Shown here: positions 7,811 to 14,944 of the stretch, in pieces
How positions within the stretch are numbered: position 1 is the first letter of the stretch
Layout of the letters: each line of letters begins with the position of its first letter
Assembly: GCA_910588105.1 (NCBI GenBank)
Contig: CAJUQD010000007.1
Span: 1-64,000 of the forward strand
DNA: 64,000 nucleotides
Origin: an uncultured Oscillospiraceae bacterium
GTDB taxonomy: Bacteria; Bacillota; Clostridia; Oscillospirales; Oscillospiraceae
Reading direction: 5' to 3'
Program-made: the position numbers and the translations under genes
The notes under the pieces: model-generated
Databases searched by the model: none
Seen by the model: only the letters and a program-made list of their open reading frames with translations
What the model was told of the DNA's origin: nothing

Positions 7811-8236
7811 ATGGAACCCAACCCCCGCGACTACGGCGAACGGTGCAGGTTTGACGCCTTTTGCAAGACCGTATTGAAGCATGAGGCTATCGACTACATC
7901 CGGGAAATGAAGCGGCGGGCCAGCCGGGAAACGTCCCTGGAGCGGCTGCCCCAAGCGGCGATGGACAAGCTGTGTTCGGCGGACAGTTACCCCAGCGATA
8001 GCTATGTGTTTTCGTACTGCGGCTGCTACCTGCCAATCAGGAGCCAACAAGTGGCCGACGCCTTTGCCGGTCTGCCGGAGCAGGAGCAAAGCATTTTGAT
8101 TTTGCGCCTGGTGCTGGACTTGACGGACAGCGAGATCGGCGAAGCCCTGGGGCTGTCCCGGAATGCCGTCCAGCGGCGCAGAACAAAATCGCTGAATGTC
8201 CTGCGAACGAAACTGACAGCGAGGAAAGGAGGTTAG
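7811..8236 (+). CDS. ICE-type sigma-70-like factor
   Basis: 141 residues from the ATG after AAAGGGGGTGAGAAG; a 62-codon upstream extension crosses the leader hairpin and is rejected. The C-terminal sigma region 4 is clear: LPEQEQSILILRLVLDLTDSEIGEALGLSR followed by NAVQRRRTKSLNVLRTKL. The N-terminal part is short and helical. Such factors sit beside an HTH_16 gene in Tn916-like and Clostridial ICEs and are thought to drive excision and transfer genes. The stop is 5 bp before the next gene. Confidence 0.85.
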   Translation: MEPNPRDYGERCRFDAFCKTVLKHEAIDYIREMKRRASRETSLERLPQAAMDKLCSADSYPSDSYVFSYCGCYLPIRSQQVADAFAGLPEQEQSILILRLVLDLTDSEIGEALGLSRNAVQRRRTKSLNVLRTKLTARKGG

Positions 8237-8241
8237 CGCCT

Positions 8242-8478
8242 ATGAAGCGTCGTAACTACAAGGGCCGTGAACCGCTTCCGCTGGCGGTGAGCGATGCGGC
8301 CCAGACCGGGGACGCTGACGCTGTAGAGCAAGTCTTGCGATACTACGAAGGTTACATAAACAAGCTGTGTACCCGGACGGTCTATGACGAAAGCGGCTGT
8401 CCCCATGCCTGCTTGGACGAGTACATGAAAAGCCGTCTGGAAAACAAACTGATCCGCGCCATTCTCGGCATGAACTGA
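8242..8478 (+). CDS. HTH_16-type helix-turn-helix protein of conjugative elements
   Basis: 78 residues; ATG after AAAGGAGG. The family pattern is PLPLAVSDAAQTGDADAVEQVLRYYEGYI near the start, then LDEYMKSRLENKLIRAIL, as in the small Tn916 orf8-like proteins. It lies directly downstream of the sigma factor, the usual pairing. A role in regulating element transfer is inferred from that context. Confidence 0.85.
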   Translation: MKRRNYKGREPLPLAVSDAAQTGDADAVEQVLRYYEGYINKLCTRTVYDESGCPHACLDEYMKSRLENKLIRAILGMN

Positions 8479-8564
8479 TAACCGGCCCCGGCTGGGGGGA
8501 GCAGCTTACCCTTTCCCTGTTCCTCCCGCCTGCGGGGCCTTGTCCTGCGTTTTGGAAAGGGGAA

Positions 8565-8744
8565 ATGCCTTTGACGAAAGAACAACCTGAAATCAGAACT
8601 GAAACCTGTCAAATCGAACTGCCGCAGGCTATCATAGAAACCTTTGCCCGCTTCCTCGTCCCGGAGATACGGAAATATTATGACAGCGAACAGGGCCAGC
8701 GGGAGTTTGCGGAGTGGCAGGAAGCACAAGGCAAAACGAAATAA
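8565..8744 (+). CDS. Small ICE protein (59 aa)
   Basis: ATG after AAAGGGGAA; a TTG two codons later is an alternative. The product contains QIELPQAIIETFARFLVPEI and ends in an acidic, Gln-rich tail. I recognise the pattern as a small conserved protein placed between the HTH_16 gene and a recombinase in Clostridial ICEs; function unknown. The expected ICE recombinase does not follow: the prophage integrase converges from the other side and its frame overlaps the last 67 bp. Confidence 0.65.
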   Translation: MPLTKEQPEIRTETCQIELPQAIIETFARFLVPEIRKYYDSEQGQREFAEWQEAQGKTK

Positions 8745-10399
8745 ACCGATAAAACAGCGGAGGCCAAGGCTTTTATACCTTGACCTCTGCTGTTCGTTTC
8801 GACATCAGAACCACACCATGACGGCGAAACCGCCTTTGAAATAATAGGTGTTCGTCCAATGTCCATCTGGTGGCCCATAGGAGAGTTTATAAGAACTCCC
8901 CCAGGGCCAGAACCACCTCCCCCGGCGGCCTCTTTTAGCGAGGAAGTCAGCACATTCTTCTCGCCGCTGTAGTAGTAGTGAACCTCTATCTTATCGTCCC
9001 AGAGGTACACGGCTTTGACGAAAGTATCAAACAGCCGCTTTTGATAGTCCTTGCTGGTCACGTCTCCGTCACGGAGCTGCTCCAGCGTCCAGATGATGCG
9101 CTCCTTCTCCATAACTGTCTCCTCGCTGGCAGCTCTGGCGATAGCAATAGATTTCTCCAATGTGGAGATGTCCAGTTCCAACTCCAGGAGCCGATCCTTG
9201 GTCATTGCGGTGAAGATTCCCTGCTCGATGGCGTTCATGATGTTCTTGGCGGCTTTCCGATCTGCGGCAAGTTCGGACTCCATAGCGGCGATCTCCGCCT
9301 CGCTACTGGATTGGGCCAGGACTTCCATTGCGCTGGCGGCGATCCACTCTATCACCTCGTCCTGGAGGATAAACCGCTGCGTGAGTTCGGCAACAGTCTG
9401 CTCAATGTAGTCCTTCCTGACGTTCTCCTTTTTGCAGGAGCCGCCGGTGCGCCGGTCATTGCAGGTGTAGTAGTAGTGCTTATCGCCCGTCTTGCTGGTA
9501 CCGGAGATCCCCACCATGAAGGACTTGCAATAGCCGCAGTGGAGTTTCCCCGTCAGCAGATAATCATTGTTCTCCCGGTGCCTCCCCCTGGGATTCTTCT
9601 TTGTCTCTAAGTGCTTTTGCATGGCGTAGAAAACCTCCTTTTCCAGAATGGGCGGTATGCCCTGTTCGCTGACGTACCCAGAGTGCCGGTAGACGCCAAT
9701 GTAATTGTCGTTGGTAAGCAGGCGGTGAAAACTGTTCTTATTCCAGAGTCCTTTCCTTTTGGTCTTTATGCCTCGCCCATTCAGATCGTGGGCGATGTCC
9801 ACGAACGACTCGCCCTCCAGCACCCGTTTATAAATCTCTCGGACGATGGCGGCCTCTGCCGGCTCTATGGCGTACCGGCCATCCGGCCCCCTTACATATC
9901 CCAACGGGATCGCACCGTTGACCTTACAGTTCTCGGCATTGTCCCTCATGCCCCGCCTGATGTCTTCGGCCATGTTTTCAGAGTAGAACTGGTTGACGTT
10001 CATCATCGTGCGGAGGGCAAACCGGCCGGCCGCGGTGTTGCCAAACTCCTCTTTGGCGTAGAGTGTTTCAATACCAAAGCGGCCCAGCTTGTCCTCGTAG
10101 CTGAGGGCATTAAGCATATTCCGGGCGATGCGATTTGACTTGTACGCCACCACCACAGTGAATTGCCGCTTCTCTGCATCCCGCATCATCTTCTGGAACT
10201 GGGGACGCTTGTCGGTCTTGCCGGAGAGGGCCTTGTCAGAGTAGACCTGGATAATCTTGATATGGTTGAGCGCGGCAAAGGCCATACATTCTTCGACCTG
10301 CTGCTCTATGCTTTCCTCTTTCTGGTTGTGGGATGAATATCTGGCATAGATGACGCCGATTCGCTCGGCGACCTCTGCACATCTTTTCCGTGGAGACAT
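8678..10399 (-). CDS. Prophage large serine integrase
   Basis: 573 residues from the ATG at 10399 (site AGGAGGTGCCGA); a 15-codon upstream extension is rejected. The resolvase domain has YARYSS with catalytic Ser22, SNRIARN and SENMAEDIRRG. A recombinase domain follows, then a zinc ribbon (LHCGYCKSF ... YYTCNDRRTGGSC), then a coiled coil. After the GGGGSGPGG stretch the last 70 or so residues lose family character and are antisense to the 59-aa ICE gene, so they are probably encoded by target DNA beyond the attachment site. It integrates and excises the prophage. Confidence 0.9.
   Translation of the reverse strand: MSPRKRCAEVAERIGVIYARYSSHNQKEESIEQQVEECMAFAALNHIKIIQVYSDKALSGKTDKRPQFQKMMRDAEKRQFTVVVAYKSNRIARNMLNALSYEDKLGRFGIETLYAKEEFGNTAAGRFALRTMMNVNQFYSENMAEDIRRGMRDNAENCKVNGAIPLGYVRGPDGRYAIEPAEAAIVREIYKRVLEGESFVDIAHDLNGRGIKTKRKGLWNKNSFHRLLTNDNYIGVYRHSGYVSEQGIPPILEKEVFYAMQKHLETKKNPRGRHRENNDYLLTGKLHCGYCKSFMVGISGTSKTGDKHYYYTCNDRRTGGSCKKENVRKDYIEQTVAELTQRFILQDEVIEWIAASAMEVLAQSSSEAEIAAMESELAADRKAAKNIMNAIEQGIFTAMTKDRLLELELDISTLEKSIAIARAASEETVMEKERIIWTLEQLRDGDVTSKDYQKRLFDTFVKAVYLWDDKIEVHYYYSGEKNVLTSSLKEAAGGGGSGPGGVLINSPMGHQMDIGRTPIISKAVSPSWCGSDVETNSRGQGIKALASAVLSVYFVLPCASCHSANSRWPCSLS
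8747..8795. terminator. Bidirectional terminator-like hairpin between ICE remnant and prophage
   Basis: CAGCGGAGGCCAAGG pairs with CCTTGACCTCTGCTG (13 of 15) around CTTTTATA. T-rich bases follow on both sides (TTCGTTTC on +, TTTTATCGG on -). It would end the ICE operon and also lies inside the extended 3' part of the prophage integrase frame. Confidence 0.6.
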
Positions 10400-10424
10400 T
10401 CGGCACCTCCTAAACCTATCCAAA

Positions 10425-11777
10425 TCAGCTTTCAAATGCAGCATCAGGATAAATCGCTATCTGCGGAAGAAGGGCGGGGAGGTACATTCCTTCACGGAAT
10501 AAGTCAGACTCTCCAGAAACAATTTTTAATTTTTTATCTTCATAGCGCAGAGTGACATTGTAGTTTACATAATCAAAATCGTAATCATCATAATGAGAAT
10601 CATTTTCTTTGCATCGATAATTGATATTAATAATTCCGTTTTCCCGGTAATATATTTCACTTATTTGAACATCTTTTACAATTTTTTTGAGCTCAGTATC
10701 GACTTGTTCTAATAGTTTTTTAGAGCCACTAATAGAGTATAAGGAATCAATAGAAATTGGTGTTCCTCCATATTCTTTGAAACTCGTTCCATCCCAATAG
10801 AAATAGTAGGGTTTCCATGTACGACCCAAAAAACATCCATCGTAGTAGAAATCAAGCGTTGAACAAAACAGTTCAATTTCATTATCGTCATTTAATATAA
10901 TGTCACAACCATACCCAGAAAGCTCGGCTTGATATGGCTCACCAAATGGTGTTACCCCCCACAAATACACAATATCTGTATAAAGCTCCTCGTCTGAATA
11001 AAATTCCTCATTTTTAAGCGGCTCCTCATTTTCAAGAAGTCTCTCTACAAAAGGCCCAGCCTTCACACACGGAAAAAATTTATCCTCACCAATTGATAAT
11101 AAGCTATCGAATACACCCCAATATGCATATGTTGCATCGCGGCTATCGGTGAGGGATATATTGCGAGCACCGTCTTGATTTACAAACCAAAGCTGGCCAA
11201 ATTTAAACAGCAATTCTTCTTCTTTGTTAGCATAGGTTCCTTTATGCAAAGTAATGACTTCTTCAAGTGGTGTTACCACAGCAAACATTTCAAAATTTCC
11301 ATCATAATTATAATCGGTATAATAATCAGCCACCATGTACTTGTCAGAACCAATTGCACGATACAGTTCCTCAATATATGCAGAGCGAGACATTGTCAAT
11401 TTTTCGGGTGATTTTGTAGTAGGTTCAATTGTATCTGGCTCAGTTGTGTTAACCTCATCAATTGATTGTGATGGATTGTCGTTACTTTCGTTGTCATTTT
11501 CGTTGCCATATACTGTGCCGTATATGTCTCCGTATATATCGCCGTTTATCTGGATATTTCCGACATTATTTTCATTGTTGCTTTCGGAGTTGCTCTTGCG
11601 GAAAAAATCTGGCAAGTTTTTTCCTGTCACAAATACAAAAATTGTTATTAGAGAACCTATGAGTCCTATTACTACTATTTTGTCTGCTTTGCTCATTCTT
11701 GAAAAGTTTTTGGATACCCACTGCTTAATTAGATTAAAAATATTGCAAATTCGCGTTTTCAAATCCGAAAGCTTCAT
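10425..11777 (-). CDS. Membrane-anchored protein of unknown function (cargo gene)
   Basis: 450 residues; ATG after a GGAGGTGTTACC-type site. The charged N-terminus is followed by one transmembrane segment (about 33-50), an Asn/Ser/Glu-rich stretch with GDIYGDIYGTVYG repeats (about 78-91), a Thr/Pro linker (to about 130), and a roughly 320-residue Tyr/Asp-rich domain. The first Lys/Arg-rich segment suggests an exported C-terminal domain. It is clearly more AT-rich than its neighbours. The place between integrase and repressor is where phages carry lysogenic-conversion, exclusion or defence genes. An IS630 element begins 27 bp upstream of the start. No family recognised. Confidence 0.75.
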   Translation of the reverse strand: MKLSDLKTRICNIFNLIKQWVSKNFSRMSKADKIVVIGLIGSLITIFVFVTGKNLPDFFRKSNSESNNENNVGNIQINGDIYGDIYGTVYGNENDNESNDNPSQSIDEVNTTEPDTIEPTTKSPEKLTMSRSAYIEELYRAIGSDKYMVADYYTDYNYDGNFEMFAVVTPLEEVITLHKGTYANKEEELLFKFGQLWFVNQDGARNISLTDSRDATYAYWGVFDSLLSIGEDKFFPCVKAGPFVERLLENEEPLKNEEFYSDEELYTDIVYLWGVTPFGEPYQAELSGYGCDIILNDDNEIELFCSTLDFYYDGCFLGRTWKPYYFYWDGTSFKEYGGTPISIDSLYSISGSKKLLEQVDTELKKIVKDVQISEIYYRENGIININYRCKENDSHYDDYDFDYVNYNVTLRYEDKKLKIVSGESDLFREGMYLPALLPQIAIYPDAAFES

Positions 11778-11869
11778 GGTAACACCTCCAATTATTTTTT
11801 AATCTAGAGCAATTCTCTGAAATAGCAATAAAGCGGGAAAAGTGATAAAATAGCAGCGAGGTGAGCAGG

Positions 11870-12307
11870 ATGCTGCATAACGAAGCGCGGAATTTACTGG
11901 TGGGAGCATATAAGAAAACACACGATGCCAAGGGGATTGCGTTGGCATACGGGGTATCTGTGCCGAGCGTATACCGGCTGGCAGAACAAAAGGCCAAAAC
12001 AGGAAGTGTGGATCTGCGTGTCAGTGAAAGAGGACGCAAGCGCGTACTGGGGCAGAAGGATTTGGAAAACATAGCAAGGGCGGTTGATGAACAGCCGGAT
12101 ATCACCCTGTCCGAAATCGTGGAGAAATTGAATCTGCCGGTAGGCATAGAAACGGTACGGCGGAGGCTTCAGGCAATGGGCTACCGGCGGAAAAAGAAGA
12201 TGATCCACGCTTCTGAACAGGAGCGTCCCCGATGTGCAGGCAAAGAGAGAAGAATGGAGTGGGTTTGCGAAGCAAACACAGGCGTCTCATCTGGTTTTCC
12301 TGGATGA
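11870..12307 (+). CDS. IS630 transposase, N-terminal frame
   Basis: The ATG at 11870 follows GCGAGGTGAG. It encodes the DNA-binding part: HTH (GIALAYGVSVPSVYRLAEQ) and a second HTH (ITLSEIVEKLNLPVGIETVRRRLQ). After about residue 119 (at the CCCC run 12227-12230) the family sequence continues in the next frame, and this frame runs on into unrelated residues. A +1 or -2 shift is needed; it may be programmed, as in some IS630 elements, or a single-base mutation. Confidence 0.8.
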   Translation: MLHNEARNLLVGAYKKTHDAKGIALAYGVSVPSVYRLAEQKAKTGSVDLRVSERGRKRVLGQKDLENIARAVDEQPDITLSEIVEKLNLPVGIETVRRRLQAMGYRRKKKMIHASEQERPRCAGKERRMEWVCEANTGVSSGFPG

Positions 12308-12800
12308 AAGCGGTGTGAATATCAATATGGTCAGACGTTATGGCCGGGGAAAAGGTGGTCGGCGCGTGGTAGATCATACGCCGCTGAATACGCCGAAGTC
12401 CACTACCATATTGTCCTCCATTTGCCTGGACGGAAGACATGCTTTTACAACATTTCAAGGGGGAACGACAGGAGATAAATTCCTGACTTACCTGAAGGAT
12501 GTTTTGATCCCCACTCTTCGCCCGGGCGATATCGTGGTCATGGATAATCTCAGGACACATCATATCCAGGCGGTGAGCGAGCTACTTCATGACGCTGGCG
12601 TGAAGACCCTGTATTTGCCTCCCTACAGTCCGGACTTGAACCCGATTGAAAAACTCTGGTCTAAGGTGAAGGCCATTTTGAGGAAACTTCGGATCCGTTC
12701 CCCCGATGCGCTGGATGCCGCGATCTGCTTTGCACTTGACCAGATCTCCGCTGATGACTGCGCCGGCTGGTTTTGCTGTGCCGGTTATTGTTTATTTTGA
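12231..12800 (+). CDS. IS630 transposase, catalytic frame
   Basis: Continues the transposase in the +1 frame from the CCCC run. The DDE residues are visible: the first Asp in VFLDESGVNI, the second in DIVVMDNLRTHH, and the final Glu in LPPYSPDLNPIEKLWSKVK. It has no good ribosome site of its own, so expression by frameshift from the upstream frame is likely if the element is active. The stop falls within the right inverted repeat. Confidence 0.8.
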   Translation, partial: DVQAKREEWSGFAKQTQASHLVFLDESGVNINMVRRYGRGKGGRRVVDHTPLNTPKSTTILSSICLDGRHAFTTFQGGTTGDKFLTYLKDVLIPTLRPGDIVVMDNLRTHHIQAVSELLHDAGVKTLYLPPYSPDLNPIEKLWSKVKAILRKLRIRSPDALDAAICFALDQISADDCAGWFCCAGYCLF

Positions 12801-12876
12801 GAATTGCTCTAAAACGCAAATTTCTCAAAAAAGCAAAGCTAACTTTCAATTTTCAGCAAGAAAGAACAGATTTTTG

Positions 12877-12885
12877 TGGTATAAT
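12877..12885 (+). promoter_or_regulatory. Extended -10 promoter facing a 43-codon ORF
   Basis: TGGTATAAT is an extended -10; no consensus -35 is visible. It lies just right of the IS630 end and faces the small ORF at 12937, antisense to the repressor gene. Confidence 0.5.
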
Positions 12886-12936
12886 CCATTATGCGCAAAT
12901 ACATACCTTGGTGCCAGGGTGGAAAGGACCACTGCC

Positions 12937-13068
12937 ATGAATCCAAAACTGGAAGAATTCATTCGGCTTTTGAAACTTCACCCTGAACTTCACTCTGCGC
13001 TTCGGCAGATCTTAGTAGCGCAAGAGCCGCAGCACGAAATGCAGCCGGAGCAGCCTCAAAAAGTCTGA
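12937..13068 (+). CDS. Possible 43-aa protein antisense to the repressor 3' end
   Basis: ATG preceded by GGAAAGGA (9-base spacing) and by an extended -10 at 12877. The product starts MNPKLEEFIRLLKLHPELH and is helical and amphipathic. It overlaps the repressor coding end on the opposite strand by 110 bp, so it may be a shadow. The promoter, ribosome site and plausible helix support a real gene or at least an antisense transcript. Function unknown. Confidence 0.4.
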   Translation: MNPKLEEFIRLLKLHPELHSALRQILVAQEPQHEMQPEQPQKV

Positions 13069-13396
13069 TAAGTTCCTTCTGCTCATCATCCAGCCCATCC
13101 TCAAAAACGGGGATGGGCTTTTTTTCTTTGTCTTTCCCAGCCAATGGATGACCCGCCCAATCTAAATTGGGGTCAGTTTCTTCATCAAAAACAAAAGTTT
13201 TTCCAAATGAAGTTTGTCCAAGGAGGTAGTCTGTTGAACAGTTAAAGAAAAATGCCATTTTTTTAAGAGAGTCATAATCTGGTTCACGTTTCCCATTTTC
13301 CCAGTTGCAAATTGTATTTTGCGCGACACCGATAATCGCACCGAGTTCCTTTTGACTCAATTTCCGCTCTTTACGCAATATGGCGATCCTGTTCAT
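12959..13396 (-). CDS. Prophage repressor (XRE/CI-like)
   Basis: 145 residues. The N-terminal HTH (about 4-60) reads RKERKLSQKELGAIIGVAQN, then TICNWENGKREPDYDSL and STDYLLG. The C-terminus is helical, with an AAPAAFRAAALALL segment common in Clostridial phage repressors. There is no protease domain, so induction is likely indirect; the antirepressor downstream fits that. Its promoter reads TTGCAT-17-TATTTT on the minus strand. Divergent from a Cro-like gene. Confidence 0.88.
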   Translation of the reverse strand: MNRIAILRKERKLSQKELGAIIGVAQNTICNWENGKREPDYDSLKKMAFFFNCSTDYLLGQTSFGKTFVFDEETDPNLDWAGHPLAGKDKEKKPIPVFEDGLDDEQKELIRLFEAAPAAFRAAALALLRSAEAQSEVQGEVSKAE

Positions 13397-13418
13397 GGCA
13401 AAGCCCCCTTTTTACTAC

Positions 13419-13522
13419 AAAATATCACATTTAGAGATTAAATGCAATAGGAAAGCAGAAATATCTCAATAAGGGATTGACAACGAGGACAGCCTGTGAT
13501 AATATCCCGTTATGAGATATTC
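13419..13522. promoter_or_regulatory. Lysogeny switch: divergent promoters and operator repeats
   Basis: Minus strand: TTGCAT (13447-13442), 17 bp, TATTTT (13424-13419) for the repressor. Plus strand: TTGACA (13477-13482), 17 bp, TAATAT (13500-13505) for the Cro-like gene. Two inverted copies of a 16-base operator flank and overlap the plus promoter: AATATCTCAATAAGGG (13460-13475) and CCCGTTATGAGATATT (13506-13521), whose complement differs at one or two bases. This is a classic two-operator switch. Confidence 0.75.
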
Positions 13523-13540
13523 AGAAGGAGGTGAACATCT

Positions 13541-13732
13541 GTGAAGCTGGAAGAATTGCGAAAAAAGAACGGCATGACTCAGAGCGACCTTGCCTCCATG
13601 GTTGGAGTCCAGCAAAATACTGTTTCTCAGTGGGAATCTGGAAAACGAAATCCCACAATACAAATGCTCATGAGCCTTTCTAAAATTTTCCACTGCACCA
13701 TCGATGAGCTTTACGGGGGAGATTCCTCCTAA
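13541..13732 (+). CDS. Cro-like XRE regulator
   Basis: 63 residues from a GTG after AGAAGGAGGTGAAC. It is a single HTH domain: LRKKNGMTQSDLASMVGVQQ, then NTVSQWESGKRNPTI and a short helix. The size and its position opposite the repressor, under the strong promoter at 13477, indicate the lytic-side regulator of the switch. The next gene is 35 bp away. Confidence 0.88.
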   Translation: MKLEELRKKNGMTQSDLASMVGVQQNTVSQWESGKRNPTIQMLMSLSKIFHCTIDELYGGDSS

Positions 13733-13767
13733 GCATAACAAAACCACAAAGTGAAAGGAGCAGACCA

Positions 13768-14379
13768 ATGAATGAACTCGAAGTAAAAAAGGTGCCCTTC
13801 ATGGGCACGGAACTCATGGCGGCCCGTGATAATGACGGGCAGATTTGGGCGGGTATCCGCTGGATGTGCGATGGCATCGGCTTTAGCGAGGGCCAGCGGA
13901 AACGGCAGATTGCCAACATCCAAGAGGATACTGTTCTCTCCAAAGGGGGATCAAATTTGATCCTCCCTACCAAGGGAGGTACTCAGCGGACTCTCTGCCT
14001 CAAGCTGGACTACGTTCCCCTCTGGTTGGCGAAAATCGCCATCACGCCCAGGATGGAGCGTGAGACCCCGGAACTGGCGGCGAGGCTGGAGCAATACCAG
14101 CTCAAGGCCAAAGATGTGCTGGCAGCAGCTTTCCTCCCTCAGAGCAGACAGCAGTCCACTACTCCTGCCCCTGTGGAGCAGCGGGCACTCACAACCGACG
14201 ACTACATCATAGCGGCTCGGCTGACCTCTGACTGCCGCAACGAACGCCTCCCCTATGTGTTGGGTTTTCTGGAGAAAGGCGGTTTTGATATTCCCGAGGT
14301 CAAAGAACTTCGTCGGGACAAGCCTTCTTTTAAGTTGAGCGTTGAAAGGACCTTTATCAACTTGGATGATTACCTGTAA
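13768..14379 (+). CDS. Phage antirepressor (P22 AR N-terminal type)
   Basis: 203 residues, ATG after GAAAGGAGCAGACC. The N-terminal domain (about 1-110) has the antirepressor pattern: VPFMGTELMAARDNDGQIW, IRWMCDGIGFSEGQRKRQI and LPLWLAKI-like VPLWLAKIAITPRM. The C-terminal half is a variable domain beginning near 140. Antirepressors bind and inactivate the phage repressor; this fits the absence of a self-cleaving domain in the repressor. First gene of the early operon. Confidence 0.85.
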   Translation: MNELEVKKVPFMGTELMAARDNDGQIWAGIRWMCDGIGFSEGQRKRQIANIQEDTVLSKGGSNLILPTKGGTQRTLCLKLDYVPLWLAKIAITPRMERETPELAARLEQYQLKAKDVLAAAFLPQSRQQSTTPAPVEQRALTTDDYIIAARLTSDCRNERLPYVLGFLEKGGFDIPEVKELRRDKPSFKLSVERTFINLDDYL

Positions 14380-14388
14380 ACAAAAAGA

Positions 14389-14422
14389 CACCCTGTCAAG
14401 TGCAGCGAACACCTGACAGGGC
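14389..14422 (+). terminator. Hairpin after the antirepressor gene
   Basis: CCCTGTCA and TGACAGGG form an 8-bp stem with a 15-base loop. No T-run follows, so it may be an attenuator or RNA-stability element rather than a full terminator. Confidence 0.4.
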
Positions 14423-14513
14423 AAGCGACCCAATGAAACACACCAAAAGGCCACAGTCGGATTATATCACATCCTTCTGCTGGCTGACAAGTACAGAAAA
14501 GGAGCTAATTAAA

Positions 14514-14696
14514 ATGAAAAATACATTATCCATCGACATCAGCCAAATCCCGGATTTCCGGCGCGAGGAACTTGCGAAAGGGGCACTGGCTCTGACTGAG
14601 CAAGTCTTTTCGATGCCCGGAGCAGAGGAACGCTACCAAGCCTGGCTCAAAGAGCGCAGAGCCAAACAGAAGAGGACGGCTCGGGCCGCCCGGTAA
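14514..14696 (+). CDS. Small hypothetical phage protein
   Basis: 60 residues. The ATG at 14514 follows AAAAGGAGCTAATTAAA and is preferred over a longer 38-codon extension. It begins MKNTLSIDISQIPDF and ends in a very basic tail (KERRAKQKRTARAAR). The compact acidic-to-basic layout suggests nucleic-acid or protein binding; family unknown. Confidence 0.65.
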   Translation: MKNTLSIDISQIPDFRREELAKGALALTEQVFSMPGAEERYQAWLKERRAKQKRTARAAR

Positions 14697-14714
14697 CAGA
14701 AAGGAGTTCTACAT

Positions 14715-14942
14715 ATGAAACCGAAAAGGAGCCTTACATCGGTGGTGCTTGAACTGGCCGCCGTGCTCCTGGTGACGGCCCTCGCCTTTGCATGGGGCAA
14801 GCAGGCCGCCCAGGCCCAGCGGGGCTACACCGCCATTGGCGGAGAGTACCTTCTCCTGCTCATTCCCTTCATGTACTACCCTGGCAAGAGGACGGTCCTG
14901 GACTGGATTACCGACCTCCGGAAGCTACGGAGGGAGGGCTGA
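14715..14942 (+). CDS. Small membrane protein
   Basis: 75 residues; ATG after AGAAAGGAGTTC. Two hydrophobic segments (about 9-26 and 42-54) are separated by a Gln/Gly-rich loop; the C-terminus is basic and predicted cytoplasmic. Role unknown; small membrane proteins in this position of a lysogeny/early operon could act in exclusion, which is speculation. Confidence 0.65.
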   Translation: MKPKRSLTSVVLELAAVLLVTALAFAWGKQAAQAQRGYTAIGGEYLLLLIPFMYYPGKRTVLDWITDLRKLRREG

Positions 14943-14944
14943 TA

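Larger units (their letters stand above)
1845..8744. mobile_element. Decayed integrative/conjugative element remnant (approximate limits)
   Basis: The block holds an integration module (serine recombinase plus XRE regulator) at the left, a truncated replisome-organizer gene, an inverted-repeat-rich non-coding stretch, a PadR/MATE cargo pair, a KTR protein, and the sigma factor, HTH_16 and 59-aa gene set that typically sits near a recombinase in Clostridial ICEs. No relaxase, coupling protein or VirB4-type gene is present, so most of the transfer machinery has been lost. The limits are inferred from gene content; no flanking direct repeats were identified. Confidence 0.6.
11807..12809 (+). mobile_element. 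IS630-family insertion sequence (about 1.0 kb)
   Basis: Imperfect terminal inverted repeats begin GAGCAATTCTC at 11807 and end GAGAATTGCTC at 12809; the outer 11 bp match perfectly, then matches are partial. Both ends are flanked by TA (11805-11806 and 12810-12811), the target duplication typical of IS630/Tc1-mariner elements. It carries a transposase in two overlapping frames. It lies between the prophage cargo gene and the repressor. Confidence 0.85.
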
